Source: Synechococcales cyanobacterium bin31.maxbin.ball.101
GTDB lineage: Bacteria > Cyanobacteriota > Cyanobacteriia > Leptolyngbyales > Leptolyngbyaceae
DNA length: 51,242 nt
Assembly (NCBI GenBank): GCA_013298165.1
Contig: JAAFJU010000021.1
Span: 1 to 51,242, forward strand
Direction of reading: 5' to 3'
Shown here piece after piece: positions 1-9,106 of this stretch. The notes beneath the pieces are model-generated. The model had not been told where the DNA came from, searched no databases, and saw nothing but the letters and a program-made list of their open reading frames with translations. The position numbers were made by a program, and so were the translations under genes. Position 1 is the first letter of the stretch; each line of letters begins with the position of its first letter.

Positions 1-3000
1 GTCCAGCATTTCTGACATCGATCGAGTTTTGACTATCTTCTACGTATTGATTGAAGTTGAGTCCTGCGATCGATCCACCATTTCGCGTGACGCCCGTAAC
101 CCGTTTCACAAGTTTAAGTCTTGCTTCACCGGGAACTTTGACCGTCAGCAGATTCGGCTCGTCATCGCCCGTGCTACCCGGAATGTTTCCAGTATTGACA
201 CCATCGTCTGCAATTTGGGGTTCATCCTTGGGTCCAGAGACGGCATCGGTTAAGGATGGGCTAATGGGACCGTTGGAGGTGGCGCTGGCTTGGTTGCGGA
301 TGGCGGTATTGGCGGGGGCGATGATGGTGGCGCGGTAAGTGACAGTGACGCTGGAATTAGCAGCGAGGGTTCCAGTTCCCGTCATGAGGGGATCGCTGGT
401 CCCGTTGTAGGTGGCTTGGGCAGGGACGGTGCTGGCAATGTCGGATTTGCTAAAGGTGTAACTTCCGGGGACAAAGGTGAGATTTGTACTGTCGATCGCA
501 TCGGTGATTTGGAAATTATTGACGGGGGTTGTCGGGGAGGTGTTGCGGTAGATCACGGTGTATTCTACGATGTCGCCGATCGAAACCGATTGACTGCCAT
601 CTTTATCATCGACTAAACGAACCGCTTTTGTTCCCGCAGGATTGACAGGGGAAACCAAATTAATAATGGTTTCATCATCGGGCGTGAGATTCGGTTGAGT
701 GACATCACCATTGCCATTAGGGGTACCAGAATTCACGCCTGAGCCAGGGTTGGTGGGATTGGTACTGTCGCTGGCATCCGATCGAATGGGAGTGCCGAGA
801 TCGCCTTTGTAGTTGACGAGAGCATGGTTCGCGATCGGGCTAGCGGCTCCGGGGAGAATCTTGGCATTGAAGGTGACAGTGACGGTGGCTCCGGGAGCCA
901 GGATAGCGCTATTGGTCAGGGCGATCGGCGTAATGCCATCACCATTAAAACTGCCCGTGAGTGTGGTGGCGGTGACAAAGGGCGCACTGGCAACGGTCAC
1001 AGGGTTTGCGCCATCCAATAGGAACTGTAATTGCGTCGGAATGGCATCGCTGACAATGACGTTTTTGATGGGGGAGATGGGGTTGGGGTTTCGCAGGACG
1101 ATGGTGTATTGCACATCGTCGCCGGGGGTGAGGGTTCCGGTACCGTCGTTGTCCCGAAGTCGTTTGACGGATTTATTTAAAACAGGTTTTGGGGTGACGA
1201 CTGTGATGCCTGTAGGGTCGATCGGGGTGCCTGTGGGATAGAGGGACTGGTCCAGAGTCGTGGTGGGAATGCCGGAGGTGGTTTTATCACGGGTGTCGGT
1301 AAGGATGCCTGTGGGAGGATATCCGGGGGTTGGCGAAGTCCCTTTGGCTTGGTTAAATAAATCGCCTTCTGCGGTGCCGTTGATCGTGGCTTCGATCGTA
1401 ACGGTGATCGTGCCATTCACACCCAAAACTGCGTTTGCACTCAAGAGATTTGAATCGGTAGTGCCGTTGTAGCTCGGGTTTGGCACTGCCGTGGTGCCTG
1501 CGCCATTGACGACGATCGTTTCACTGCCTGGGACGAAGGTGACATCTGTGGGTAAGGTGTCGGTGATTTGAAAACTGGTGGCGGCGGCTGTTCCGCTGTT
1601 GCTATAGACGATGGTATAGCGAATCCGATCGCCGCCCGTTAGTGAGCTACTACTGTCAGCATCAGCAATCACTTCAACGTATTTAATGGCGTTGGCGTTT
1701 GGAGTCGTAGTAGGAACGATGATCACTTGGGTTGTCTGGGCCTCACTGGGGAAATAGGTCCAGAGATCCAATCCCTTTGCATCCCCAAAGCTTCCGCCAC
1801 CGCAGGTGACATTGCTATTGCCGCCACTGGACTGACCATAGGCTCTAGCGGAGGTCGTGGAGCTATAGCCTGTGACGGGATTGCTGAAGAGAGGGTTGGG
1901 CTGTGTGCCGTTATTGGTGGCACATAGGGGACCATTGACAGCGGTGCCGACGAGGGTTCCGTTGGAGGTTTTGTAGCCGCGATCGTCGTAAAAAGCCGTG
2001 GTCGGACCAAATCCCGGCGCAAACGTACCGGGCGGGTTGATCATGGTGAAGCTCGGTCCACCATTGAGGCTATTTTCCGCATCTAGCAGCGGGAAGTGGT
2101 ATTCGCCCCCGCGCAAAGTGGCGCGTACGGGGTAATTAGGTTGCGTGGTATTGACGGGAAAGAAGGTGCCATCGTTGCGTTTACCATCCCAGGTTGCGGT
2201 TTGACTACCAGCGGTGGGGAGCTGTTGACGGATGACGCGATTGAGCGGATTGGTCGGATCATAATCCACGCCGTCATTACTAATTACCAATTCATAGCTA
2301 CCGGGGACATTGGTGGTGAAGGTGAAGGTTCCGCCTGTGTTTTGGGTACTGGTGGTGCTGGTGGCGGTTCCAGCAAATTGCAAATTGGATAGGACGGGGA
2401 CGGTGGGCGTGGTGGGGATACTCAAGAGCGTCAGGACTTGGGGATCGGAGGGATTAAAGAACAAGGGAAACTCTGGCCTTGCCATGGTGGCTCCGCCTTG
2501 GATGGTTTGGATGAGGGCGGGGTTGGGGCCACCGGGGATCCCGAGAACGTCGTGGTAGAGTGGGGTTCCGTCGGCGTTCAGGAAGCCCGATCGGTTCCCA
2601 AAGGCGACAAATCCATTGGGATCAAGTCCTTTAAAATCAGTCTTGTATTGGTATCCATCGGTGGTGACGGGAAAGATGCTGGAGTTAATTGGAAGCCCAT
2701 TAGTGCCTGTAAATGCAACCAGGGCATAGGTGAAAAGACGACCGTTTTGATTGGTGAGAGGATCATTTGGGTTAGTGCGGACGGTGACATCCCAGGTGGA
2801 GATACTGGTGCCTTGGCCTGTGTTGAAATTTCCTGGATTATCCGCGATCGATCCCGAAATCCCCCCATTTCCCGTTGCACTAAATCCTGAAGGCCCTGTA
2901 AAGGCGACATCATAGATTCCATCGCCGCCGACAGGAACGGTATAGGTACAGGGTGCATAGCCATTTGTGGCAGGTGCGGGTCCGGCAAGTTCTTGGTTAC

Positions 3001-3403
3001 GGGTACCGATGAAGCCTTTGACGGCTTGGGCATTACAGCTTAGGGTCGCAGAGGCAGGTGCTGGGACATTTTCAGAGCCGATCGCACCTGTGACAAGTCC
3101 TGGACGATACAGCAAAATATCGCCACTGCCCACGCCCACGGCACTGGACCCGAGCAGAATGGTTTCGCCCGCTTTGGCATAGACTTTAAAGAGCGATCGG
3201 CGGGGGATAATTCCACCATAGAGTCCATCAGCAGCAGTCCGCCACTCAATGTTGGCGCGGGATCCCGTAGCACTTGATGGATAGAGGTCTTTACTCCCTT
3301 CGGCATGGGCGATCGTCGCCGTCCCAATAACGCTACTGAGAATGCTAAGCGTACAGGCTAGTAATGATTTGGAATGGGGAAGGGACTTCATAAATAAACG
3401 CAT
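1..3403 (-). CDS. Large secreted DUF11-repeat surface protein, partial (3' end outside window)
   Basis: The minus strand is open without a stop from the ATG at 3403 to base 1, about 1,134 codons, so this is the N-terminal part of a longer protein. A second in-frame ATG lies at 3391. Residues 1-34 form a signal peptide (hydrophobic stretch, then a TIAHA-E cleavage-like site). About residues 35-550 are an unrecognised beta-rich region with few cysteines. Three DUF11-type repeats follow near 556-690, 739-850 and 921-1048. Each has the pattern of a Lys/Val-rich first strand, a D-x-D-G-like loop, a GD-x-(I/V)-x-YT-(I/V) strand and a TD-x-(L/I)P or DAI turn. A fourth repeat appears to begin at about 1084. 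DUF11 repeats are known from bacterial surface and fibre proteins. It is the last visible gene of the minus-strand operon, 62 bp after the OmpA-type gene. Inference: a surface layer or adhesin-like fibre; the substrate is unknown. Confidence 0.85.
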   Translation of the reverse strand, partial: MRLFMKSLPHSKSLLACTLSILSSVIGTATIAHAEGSKDLYPSSATGSRANIEWRTAADGLYGGIIPRRSLFKVYAKAGETILLGSSAVGVGSGDILLYRPGLVTGAIGSENVPAPASATLSCNAQAVKGFIGTRNQELAGPAPATNGYAPCTYTVPVGGDGIYDVAFTGPSGFSATGNGGISGSIADNPGNFNTGQGTSISTWDVTVRTNPNDPLTNQNGRLFTYALVAFTGTNGLPINSSIFPVTTDGYQYKTDFKGLDPNGFVAFGNRSGFLNADGTPLYHDVLGIPGGPNPALIQTIQGGATMARPEFPLFFNPSDPQVLTLLSIPTTPTVPVLSNLQFAGTATSTTSTQNTGGTFTFTTNVPGSYELVISNDGVDYDPTNPLNRVIRQQLPTAGSQTATWDGKRNDGTFFPVNTTQPNYPVRATLRGGEYHFPLLDAENSLNGGPSFTMINPPGTFAPGFGPTTAFYDDRGYKTSNGTLVGTAVNGPLCATNNGTQPNPLFSNPVTGYSSTTSARAYGQSSGGNSNVTCGGGSFGDAKGLDLWTYFPSEAQTTQVIIVPTTTPNANAIKYVEVIADADSSSSLTGGDRIRYTIVYSNSGTAAATSFQITDTLPTDVTFVPGSETIVVNGAGTTAVPNPSYNGTTDSNLLSANAVLGVNGTITVTIEATINGTAEGDLFNQAKGTSPTPGYPPTGILTDTRDKTTSGIPTTTLDQSLYPTGTPIDPTGITVVTPKPVLNKSVKRLRDNDGTGTLTPGDDVQYTIVLRNPNPISPIKNVIVSDAIPTQLQFLLDGANPVTVASAPFVTATTLTGSFNGDGITPIALTNSAILAPGATVTVTFNAKILPGAASPIANHALVNYKGDLGTPIRSDASDSTNPTNPGSGVNSGTPNGNGDVTQPNLTPDDETIINLVSPVNPAGTKAVRLVDDKDGSQSVSIGDIVEYTVIYRNTSPTTPVNNFQITDAIDSTNLTFVPGSYTFSKSDIASTVPAQATYNGTSDPLMTGTGTLAANSSVTVTYRATIIAPANTAIRNQASATSNGPISPSLTDAVSGPKDEPQIADDGVNTGNIPGSTGDDEPNLLTVKVPGEARLKLVKRVTGVTRNGGSIAGLNFNQYVEDSQNSIDVRNAG

Positions 3404-5248
3404 AGAAATTAACTCACACTAAAAATAAAACCAACTCTGAATCACTCAATTCATGACTCAATCCACTACTCTAGTTGCAGATCGCTCTCCTCAATCGTGA
3501 GTTCTAAACCATTGCTATTTCGATAAATCAATTCAACCCGTCGATCGCGGGCAAAGTCGAGTTTTGAATCACGATTGGCAATGCGTTTGGTTTCACCGAA
3601 GGATCGAATGCTCATCCGACTGGCACTGATACCCCGTCGCAACAGATAGTTTCGGGTGTTGGTGGCGCGGCGGAGTCCTAGGTTTTGGTTATAGTCATTG
3701 TTGGCGCGAGGATCGGTGTGGCCTTCAAGATCGAGGCTGATGCCGGGATAGTCTGTGAGAATCTGGGCAATCCGATCGAGGATTTTTGCGCTTTCAGGAC
3801 TGATGGAATCCTGGTCGAGGGCAAAGTGAATCCGAGTTGGGATTTGAAGTTTGACAGGTAAGAGGGGTGGCGCGACATTGGGTGGTTTTGGCGTCGGCGG
3901 AGTTGTACAGGGTGGAATGGCTGCGGGCGTTGGGTTCGGTCTTGCCACTTGGCTCCAGGATCCGAGGACAGCGTTGATAGCAGGTTCTGAAGTGCCGCGC
4001 GCATCTGTTGCGATCGCACTCAACCGATCGCCATCCCCTAGTTTTGCATTCAAACTTGAGACTAAAACGGAGAATCGTCCGGTTGCATCGGCGGTGGTGG
4101 TGCCGATCGGTTCCGTCAGCGGGCCATGGTCACTTTCGGCGTTGGACTGAACGCTGTAGAAGGCAATTTGGCTATTGGGTTCAGCGATTCCTGTTAGCGT
4201 GTCACTGGTTGTAAAAACATCCCGATCGAACTCGGGTGCATTGATGGCTTGGTTGCCAGTTTCAAGATGTCGATAATCACCTTTGCGTTTCGGATTGGGT
4301 CCGTCACCCGTTTGCCAAGCTTGGGGATAGGTATTCTCTTGAGTATTCAAATCAATACTCATCCCTTCCAAAGCATCAAATCGATTGTTGGTAATCAAGT
4401 TTCGATCGCTCTTCGGATAAGCGCCCACGACAACGCCTGCGCCTGCTTGATGAGAGATTTGATTATTCGTGACTTCATGCCCAGAGCCAGTGAGATAGAT
4501 GGCCGATCGGCGCAGTCTGCGACCGTTGTAGCGGATTTGGTTATCCGCGATTTTGACCGATCCCTGGGGTTTGAATAAATACACTCCCGCACCGTCATTA
4601 CCGCACATGAGGTTGCCGCGAATTTGGCTGCGATCGACATTCCCTTCTAACCGAATCCCATCTGGCATTCCAGCAAGTCCGTTATTAACAATAATATTTT
4701 CACTAATATCGCTATTGGTCGCAGCGACACTGGTGATAATCGCACTACCGTCATGGAATTCAATCCGATTTCGACGAATAACCGTGCCTTCCCCATGGAA
4801 AACCGAAACGCCAAAGGCTGATGGGCGATCGGATTTACCGATCGGAGACAGTCCTAACCAGTTATTTTCAATCAGGACATCTTTCGGTGGAATATCGTCG
4901 GGATAGTAAGGTGCGAAATTCGCCGGGGGCTGCTGCTTTTGGGTATTGGGCGGTGGGGTGCGGTGGGAAATAAAAATGTCGGCGGGGGGCGTCAGGGCGG
5001 TCGATCGGTGCGAAGCAGTAAAGCCATGAATACTTAAGCCGCGCACAGTGACGCGATCGCCCACAATGGTTAAACCGCGTAAAACCTCAGCATTGGGTGC
5101 GGGCATCAGTTCGACCAAGGGAATCGCGATCGAAATCTCTTGGGTGGCCGATTTGCTGGAATCATATCCCGGCTGTGTCGTGCCATCAATGGTTGTTCCC
5201 GGTTGTCCGATCGCGGGAAGCTCGGTGGTGAGAGCAATCTGGGTCTTT

Positions 5249-5502
5249 CCTGACGGCAGATTAAATCCGATCGTGGAGCGTTCACTCGTCGATGTGACCT
5301 GCGATCGTTCAGCCGCACTGAGGGATTCCAGCTTGAGTTCACCGTTGATCAGAGCGATCGCTTCTCTTAAGGTGACCTGACGGCAGATTAAATCCGATCG
5401 TGGAGCGTTCACTCGTCGATGTGACCTGCGATCGTTCAGCCGCACTGAGGGATTCCAGCTTGAGTTCACCGTTGATCAGAGCGATCGCTTCTCTTAAGGT
5501 GA
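5249..5502. repeat. Perfect 127-bp direct tandem duplication
   Basis: Bases 5249-5375 and 5376-5502 are identical and directly abut. The unit starts with CCTGACGGCAGATTAAATCC and ends with CTTCTCTTAAGGTGA. 127 is not a multiple of three, so the second copy shifts the reading frame of the OmpA-type gene. Perfect identity indicates a very recent event, an actively slipping locus, or an assembly artefact. Confidence 0.97.
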
Positions 5503-5640
5503 GACTGTTATCAGCTTTGATCTCATCGGCATTGCTATTGACGATCGTTTTGTAATAGGCCACAGGGGCAGAAACGGCTGACTGAGCAAGTCCGATTAAG
5601 AGTAATAATTGAAGGGTTGGGATGCCATAGTTAATCAAGC

Positions 5641-5731
5641 CCCCTAGCCCCCAATTCTGGGGGGACATGAGCAGTTTTCTGAATTCCGGCTCCCCCAGAA
5701 TTGGGGGTTGGGGGGCGGTTCGCCGGGATTT
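5641..5731. repeat. Palindromic repeat doublet (REP/MITE-like) inside a coding region
   Basis: Two inverted arms, each containing CCCCCAATTCTGGGGG-like cores, flank about 26 bases, and one arm continues into GGGGGGCGGTTCGCC. The same architecture recurs at 28676-28774, and half copies lie at 31051-31090 and 35118-35160. Here it is translated in frame as part of the extended N-terminus of the beta-helix/OmpA gene (residues about 22-48), between the ATG at 5791 and the hydrophobic signal segment. Confidence 0.85.
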
Positions 5732-5793
5732 GAGACCTTCATGGTCAGCGTTTCTAGTCGTTGTTAATTCAATCAATGTTTGGTTTAGCATAA

Positions 5794-8700
5794 TTATTGT
5801 CCTCCCACGGCGACGATCGGTTTAACGTTCGATTCTTGTTGTTGCGGTGGAGCCACTTTTTGTAACCCAAACCCATCAAACAGTTCGTTCAATTTGAACT
5901 GTAATCCCATATAAAAGCCGCCTCGACTGCGATCGCCCACGTCCGGGTCGCTGGCTCGCCCGAAGCTGTATCCCGCACCCACTCTGAGGTTCGGGGTCAG
6001 ATAATAGCCCGCTTCTAAGGCAAACCCTAATTCACTAAATCCCGTCGTCGTCTGGGTAATGCTGCGAATCGCTCCGACGGCATCCCAGCGATCGTTGAAA
6101 TGATAGGTGGTGCGGAATTGGCCGAGGGCGATCGTGTTGGAGTTAATCAAGCTATTAGCCAAATAGGATTCCGTACTGCGCAAGCCCAATTTCCCATAGA
6201 ACTCCCAACGCCAATTCGGCGCATAGATCGCTTCAGCCGAAAACAGATGAATATTGCCACCCGTCCCCGCCCCAAACAGTAACGTGTCGGGAATAGCACT
6301 GGGATTTTTACGATATTCATACCGGAGTAACGCATTGAATTTATCGCTTTGAGGATCTCGGTAAGCGATACCCAGCTTGAGATTAGCGGTATCACCCAAA
6401 CCGAGAATGTTGCTGTAATTAGCTTGTTGAAACCGGAAGAGTGCAGTGAGCGCAGGGGAGAGTTTGCCATTGGCGGCAGCGGAAAAGACCGTGTTGCTGC
6501 CTGCGGACGAAAAGCGATTTTCAAATCTCGCACTGGCTTTGAAATTAGGATTATCTGTGTAGTCTAATCCGATGCTGTAGCTATCGCCAGAATTGGTCGC
6601 TAGCGATGCACCGCTTTGTCCGACCGCATAGGGCGTAATGATCTGCTGTCCAGCTCCCGTAAAGGTGTAAATATCTCCGAAGATATGCTCGTAGGCGAGA
6701 TTCAGTCGGAGTCCTGGGGCCAGCGTCATGCGATGGTTGAGTCCTAATGCCCCTTGACCTGCCAGACCATTCATCCCATTTAAGAGTGAATACCGTCCAG
6801 TGACGCTGGTGTCATCGGTGATGCGCTGATCCATGAGCGTATCTAAACTGGTAATGGCACCCTGACGATACGCGCCACCCGTGAAAAACTGATGCGCCAA
6901 TCGCATGGTAATTCCCGGCATGACAGCCCAGTCCAGCCCCAACGTCGTCCGATCGGGATACAGCAAGTCACGGCTATTGCTCAGATTCAATTCGTTCTGA
7001 GCGCGGAATGTCAATGATTTGCTAATGGGGAATGAGAAGGCTGAAACAAGTTGATTACTGGATGCGGTGAGCAGATTTGCACTGCTCCGATCGCTGCGAT
7101 TGCGATTCACATAGTCCAGCGCAAGTTCCGCACTCCCAAACTTCTGAGTCACGCCTGCCCGAAGTGTGGTCAAACTGTTGTCAACCTTGCTACCAGGAAT
7201 CGGCTGCGCCTGGGGATTAAATAAATCACTAAATCCAAAGAGACTCCGATCGGCGCTAGCAATGCCAAAGTTTTCTTCACGATCGAGTTGGAATTTGACT
7301 CGGGTACTGACACCTAGACTGCTTGCTAAATCAAGGCCATAGCGAGTCTGGCCCGGTGTAAAACTAAAGGTTGCATTATTGGCAAAGCCTTGATCAACCG
7401 TACGATAGTAAGCGCGACCGATCGCATTTCCGCCAAGTTTGCTATTCACCTCAATGCGATAGGCATTTCCGGTGACATTGCCTTGGTAGATGGAATCATT
7501 GGTCGATCGGGCGATTTCAGCAATGACCTGACCGGATTCACCGAAGGAAAAATTCGCATCTGCCCCGTAAAGCTCAAACCCGCGTGCCCCTTGATTCTCT
7601 TTCAAATAGCTCGTGCCTAGCCAGCTTTCACGGCCTAATGTCCGAGACAGATGGTATTGCAACCGTCCCGCATAGAGGTTTGCGTCATTGCCTTGGGAGT
7701 CGGATTGATAGGTGACAACAATCTTGCGCACCAGCGATCGGCCAAACAAATCAAACTCCGTACGCAGCATGGGCCGTCTAAAAATAAACGCACCTCGATC
7801 GTAATCAATCTCATAGTCTGCGGTGCGGCTGAGACTTTTCCGCTCAATTACGGTGCCGGGACGACCGAGTTCTTCCGTTTCGATAAAGACATTTTCACTC
7901 CCCGGAACGACCAAGCGCTGGGATAGGAAGTAATAACCGCTGGTGCCATCCGGGGCGATCGCATCCCGCCGAAAACTCTGCAAATTGTTGCCATACATAA
8001 TGGTGGCTTGCAGATTGCCAAAATTATAATTCGCTTTTAAACCATGCAATTGCCGTGAGGTTGCACTGTAAAGCTGCGACGGCTGAGCAAATTCCTGAGA
8101 ATTAAAGTCTCCCCACATGGCGTAGTCTGTACCTGCATTGCTCACAGGCGACTGGCGCTCGGCTTTGAAATAAACGCTGTCGATCGAGGGTGCCAAGTAG
8201 TCAACTTTAGAACTATCACCGAAAACAGGATAGACCTGATCGCAGGACTGGGTATCGCGAAAGAGTCGAGAATTGCCGTCACAGGTTTGGTTCAATGGCC
8301 GCTGATTGTTAATCGCACCTGTCAGAAGCCAATTGCCCACTTTTCCCGTGGCAAAGACAGCCGTGTCAACGTCAAGCCTGGTGCCTTCTGCCAGCCGATC
8401 GGGATTGAGAAACTCGCGATAACTGCCAAAATAGTCGGTGCCCGATGCGCCAATGCGAATATTGACGACTCCGGCCACAATGGGCGATCGGAGGTTCGGC
8501 ACAAATTCAACTTGGGTGTAGGTGCTGATGTCTTGGAACTGAGTGGAAGCGGCAATCACACCCTGGGGATTGTTTTGATCGCTAGGTGAGGGATTGGCAG
8601 AAGTATCTGGGGCAAGGGGTTTTGGGGTGAGGGGTTTGGTCGCATCGTCGGCATCGGCTAAATGCTTAGCGATCGCTGCTCTGACCCGCACTTTTTTGGC

Positions 8701-9102
8701 TTCCAAATCTGATTGCAGTTCAGCGGTAAATTTACCCCGAATCGCTAAGACCTGAAATCCTGGCATATCCGTATCTTGATCAGCACCAATAAATTTCCCA
8801 GCGCTACTGGTGAGCGTGACGATCGCCCTGGCCGGAACCAATTGCCCCGCTTTATCTAATAATCGTCCCTCAAATTTCACGGTCGATCGGCCATCTGCCA
8901 CAACTTGCGACGATCGGGCAGGCAATAACTCAACCTGTGTAATTTGAGCGTTAATCTGTGGGGCAATCTGTGGGGCAATCTGTGGGGTAGTCTGTGATGC
9001 AATCTGTGGTGCCGAATTGGCAACAGCAGGTGCCATCAAAACGATCTGCGCGAGAACAATCTGCGCGATCGGCAGCGTTGCCATCAAAATAGGTTTAATC
9101 AT
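5794..9102 (-). CDS. Outer-membrane beta-barrel protein with N-terminal Ig-like domain
   Basis: About 1,102 aa from the ATG at 9102, which lies 4 bases past the stop of the upstream gene; an in-frame ATG at 9144 would overlap that gene. The protein has a signal peptide, a short repetitive PQIA linker, a Big1/invasin-like Ig domain (about residues 45-130, ELLPARSSQVVADG onward), and then several hundred residues of alternating beta strands with many Tyr, Asn and Gly residues. Strands such as LNLAYEHIFGDIYTFTGAG and the C-terminal GAGYSFGRASDPDVG look like a large outer-membrane barrel. The C-terminal strand is followed by a loop and an unusual short tail. I see no TonB box or plug domain. It is second in the four-gene surface operon, with the OmpA-type gene starting 2 bp after it. 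Inference: an outer-membrane conduit or anchor for the DUF11 proteins encoded beside it. Confidence 0.8.
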   Translation of the reverse strand: MIKPILMATLPIAQIVLAQIVLMAPAVANSAPQIASQTTPQIAPQIAPQINAQITQVELLPARSSQVVADGRSTVKFEGRLLDKAGQLVPARAIVTLTSSAGKFIGADQDTDMPGFQVLAIRGKFTAELQSDLEAKKVRVRAAIAKHLADADDATKPLTPKPLAPDTSANPSPSDQNNPQGVIAASTQFQDISTYTQVEFVPNLRSPIVAGVVNIRIGASGTDYFGSYREFLNPDRLAEGTRLDVDTAVFATGKVGNWLLTGAINNQRPLNQTCDGNSRLFRDTQSCDQVYPVFGDSSKVDYLAPSIDSVYFKAERQSPVSNAGTDYAMWGDFNSQEFAQPSQLYSATSRQLHGLKANYNFGNLQATIMYGNNLQSFRRDAIAPDGTSGYYFLSQRLVVPGSENVFIETEELGRPGTVIERKSLSRTADYEIDYDRGAFIFRRPMLRTEFDLFGRSLVRKIVVTYQSDSQGNDANLYAGRLQYHLSRTLGRESWLGTSYLKENQGARGFELYGADANFSFGESGQVIAEIARSTNDSIYQGNVTGNAYRIEVNSKLGGNAIGRAYYRTVDQGFANNATFSFTPGQTRYGLDLASSLGVSTRVKFQLDREENFGIASADRSLFGFSDLFNPQAQPIPGSKVDNSLTTLRAGVTQKFGSAELALDYVNRNRSDRSSANLLTASSNQLVSAFSFPISKSLTFRAQNELNLSNSRDLLYPDRTTLGLDWAVMPGITMRLAHQFFTGGAYRQGAITSLDTLMDQRITDDTSVTGRYSLLNGMNGLAGQGALGLNHRMTLAPGLRLNLAYEHIFGDIYTFTGAGQQIITPYAVGQSGASLATNSGDSYSIGLDYTDNPNFKASARFENRFSSAGSNTVFSAAANGKLSPALTALFRFQQANYSNILGLGDTANLKLGIAYRDPQSDKFNALLRYEYRKNPSAIPDTLLFGAGTGGNIHLFSAEAIYAPNWRWEFYGKLGLRSTESYLANSLINSNTIALGQFRTTYHFNDRWDAVGAIRSITQTTTGFSELGFALEAGYYLTPNLRVGAGYSFGRASDPDVGDRSRGGFYMGLQFKLNELFDGFGLQKVAPPQQQESNVKPIVAVGGQ
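8953..9012. repeat. 12-bp coding minisatellite, five units
   Basis: Five imperfect copies of AATCTGTGGGGC run from 8953 to 9012. On the minus strand they encode a four-residue PQIA-like repeat between the signal peptide and the Ig-like domain of the beta-barrel protein. The unit is a multiple of three, so copy-number change alters linker length without a frameshift. Confidence 0.85.
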
Positions 9103-9106
9103 AGGT

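Larger units (their letters stand above)
3466..5791 (-). pseudogene. CSLREA/beta-helix protein with OmpA C-terminal domain, frameshifted by a 127-bp duplication
   Basis: The reading frame opens at the ATG at 5791, 2 bp after the stop of the beta-barrel gene, and encodes a signal sequence followed by an SLTLREAI motif (CSLREA-like start of many surface beta-helix proteins). It then stops at 5339 after 150 aa. The rest of the protein lies in another frame (3466-5469, 667 aa). The cause is a perfect 127-bp tandem duplication (5249-5502). Removing one copy gives 2,199 bases, a single frame of 732 aa. The body is a right-handed beta-helix-like region (many N-x-I/L-x-x-N rungs), then a bacterial Ig-like segment, then an OmpA domain at the C-terminus with LEGHTDPR and NLGLRRA motifs that bind peptidoglycan. 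A palindromic repeat lies inside the N-terminal coding region (5641-5731). The downstream frame could still be translated from 5469 but would lack a signal peptide. It is disrupted as written; sequencing or assembly error is possible. Confidence 0.85.

Noticed and set aside
29-3327. Many plus-strand and minus-strand frames of 60-150 codons across 1-3400
   Set aside because: They lie antisense or out of frame to the single uninterrupted minus-strand DUF11 gene and have biased, low-complexity translations.
5106-5342. Frame starting MNSSWNPSVRLNDRR as a separate gene
   Set aside because: It is only the duplicated 127-bp segment read out of frame, not an independent gene.
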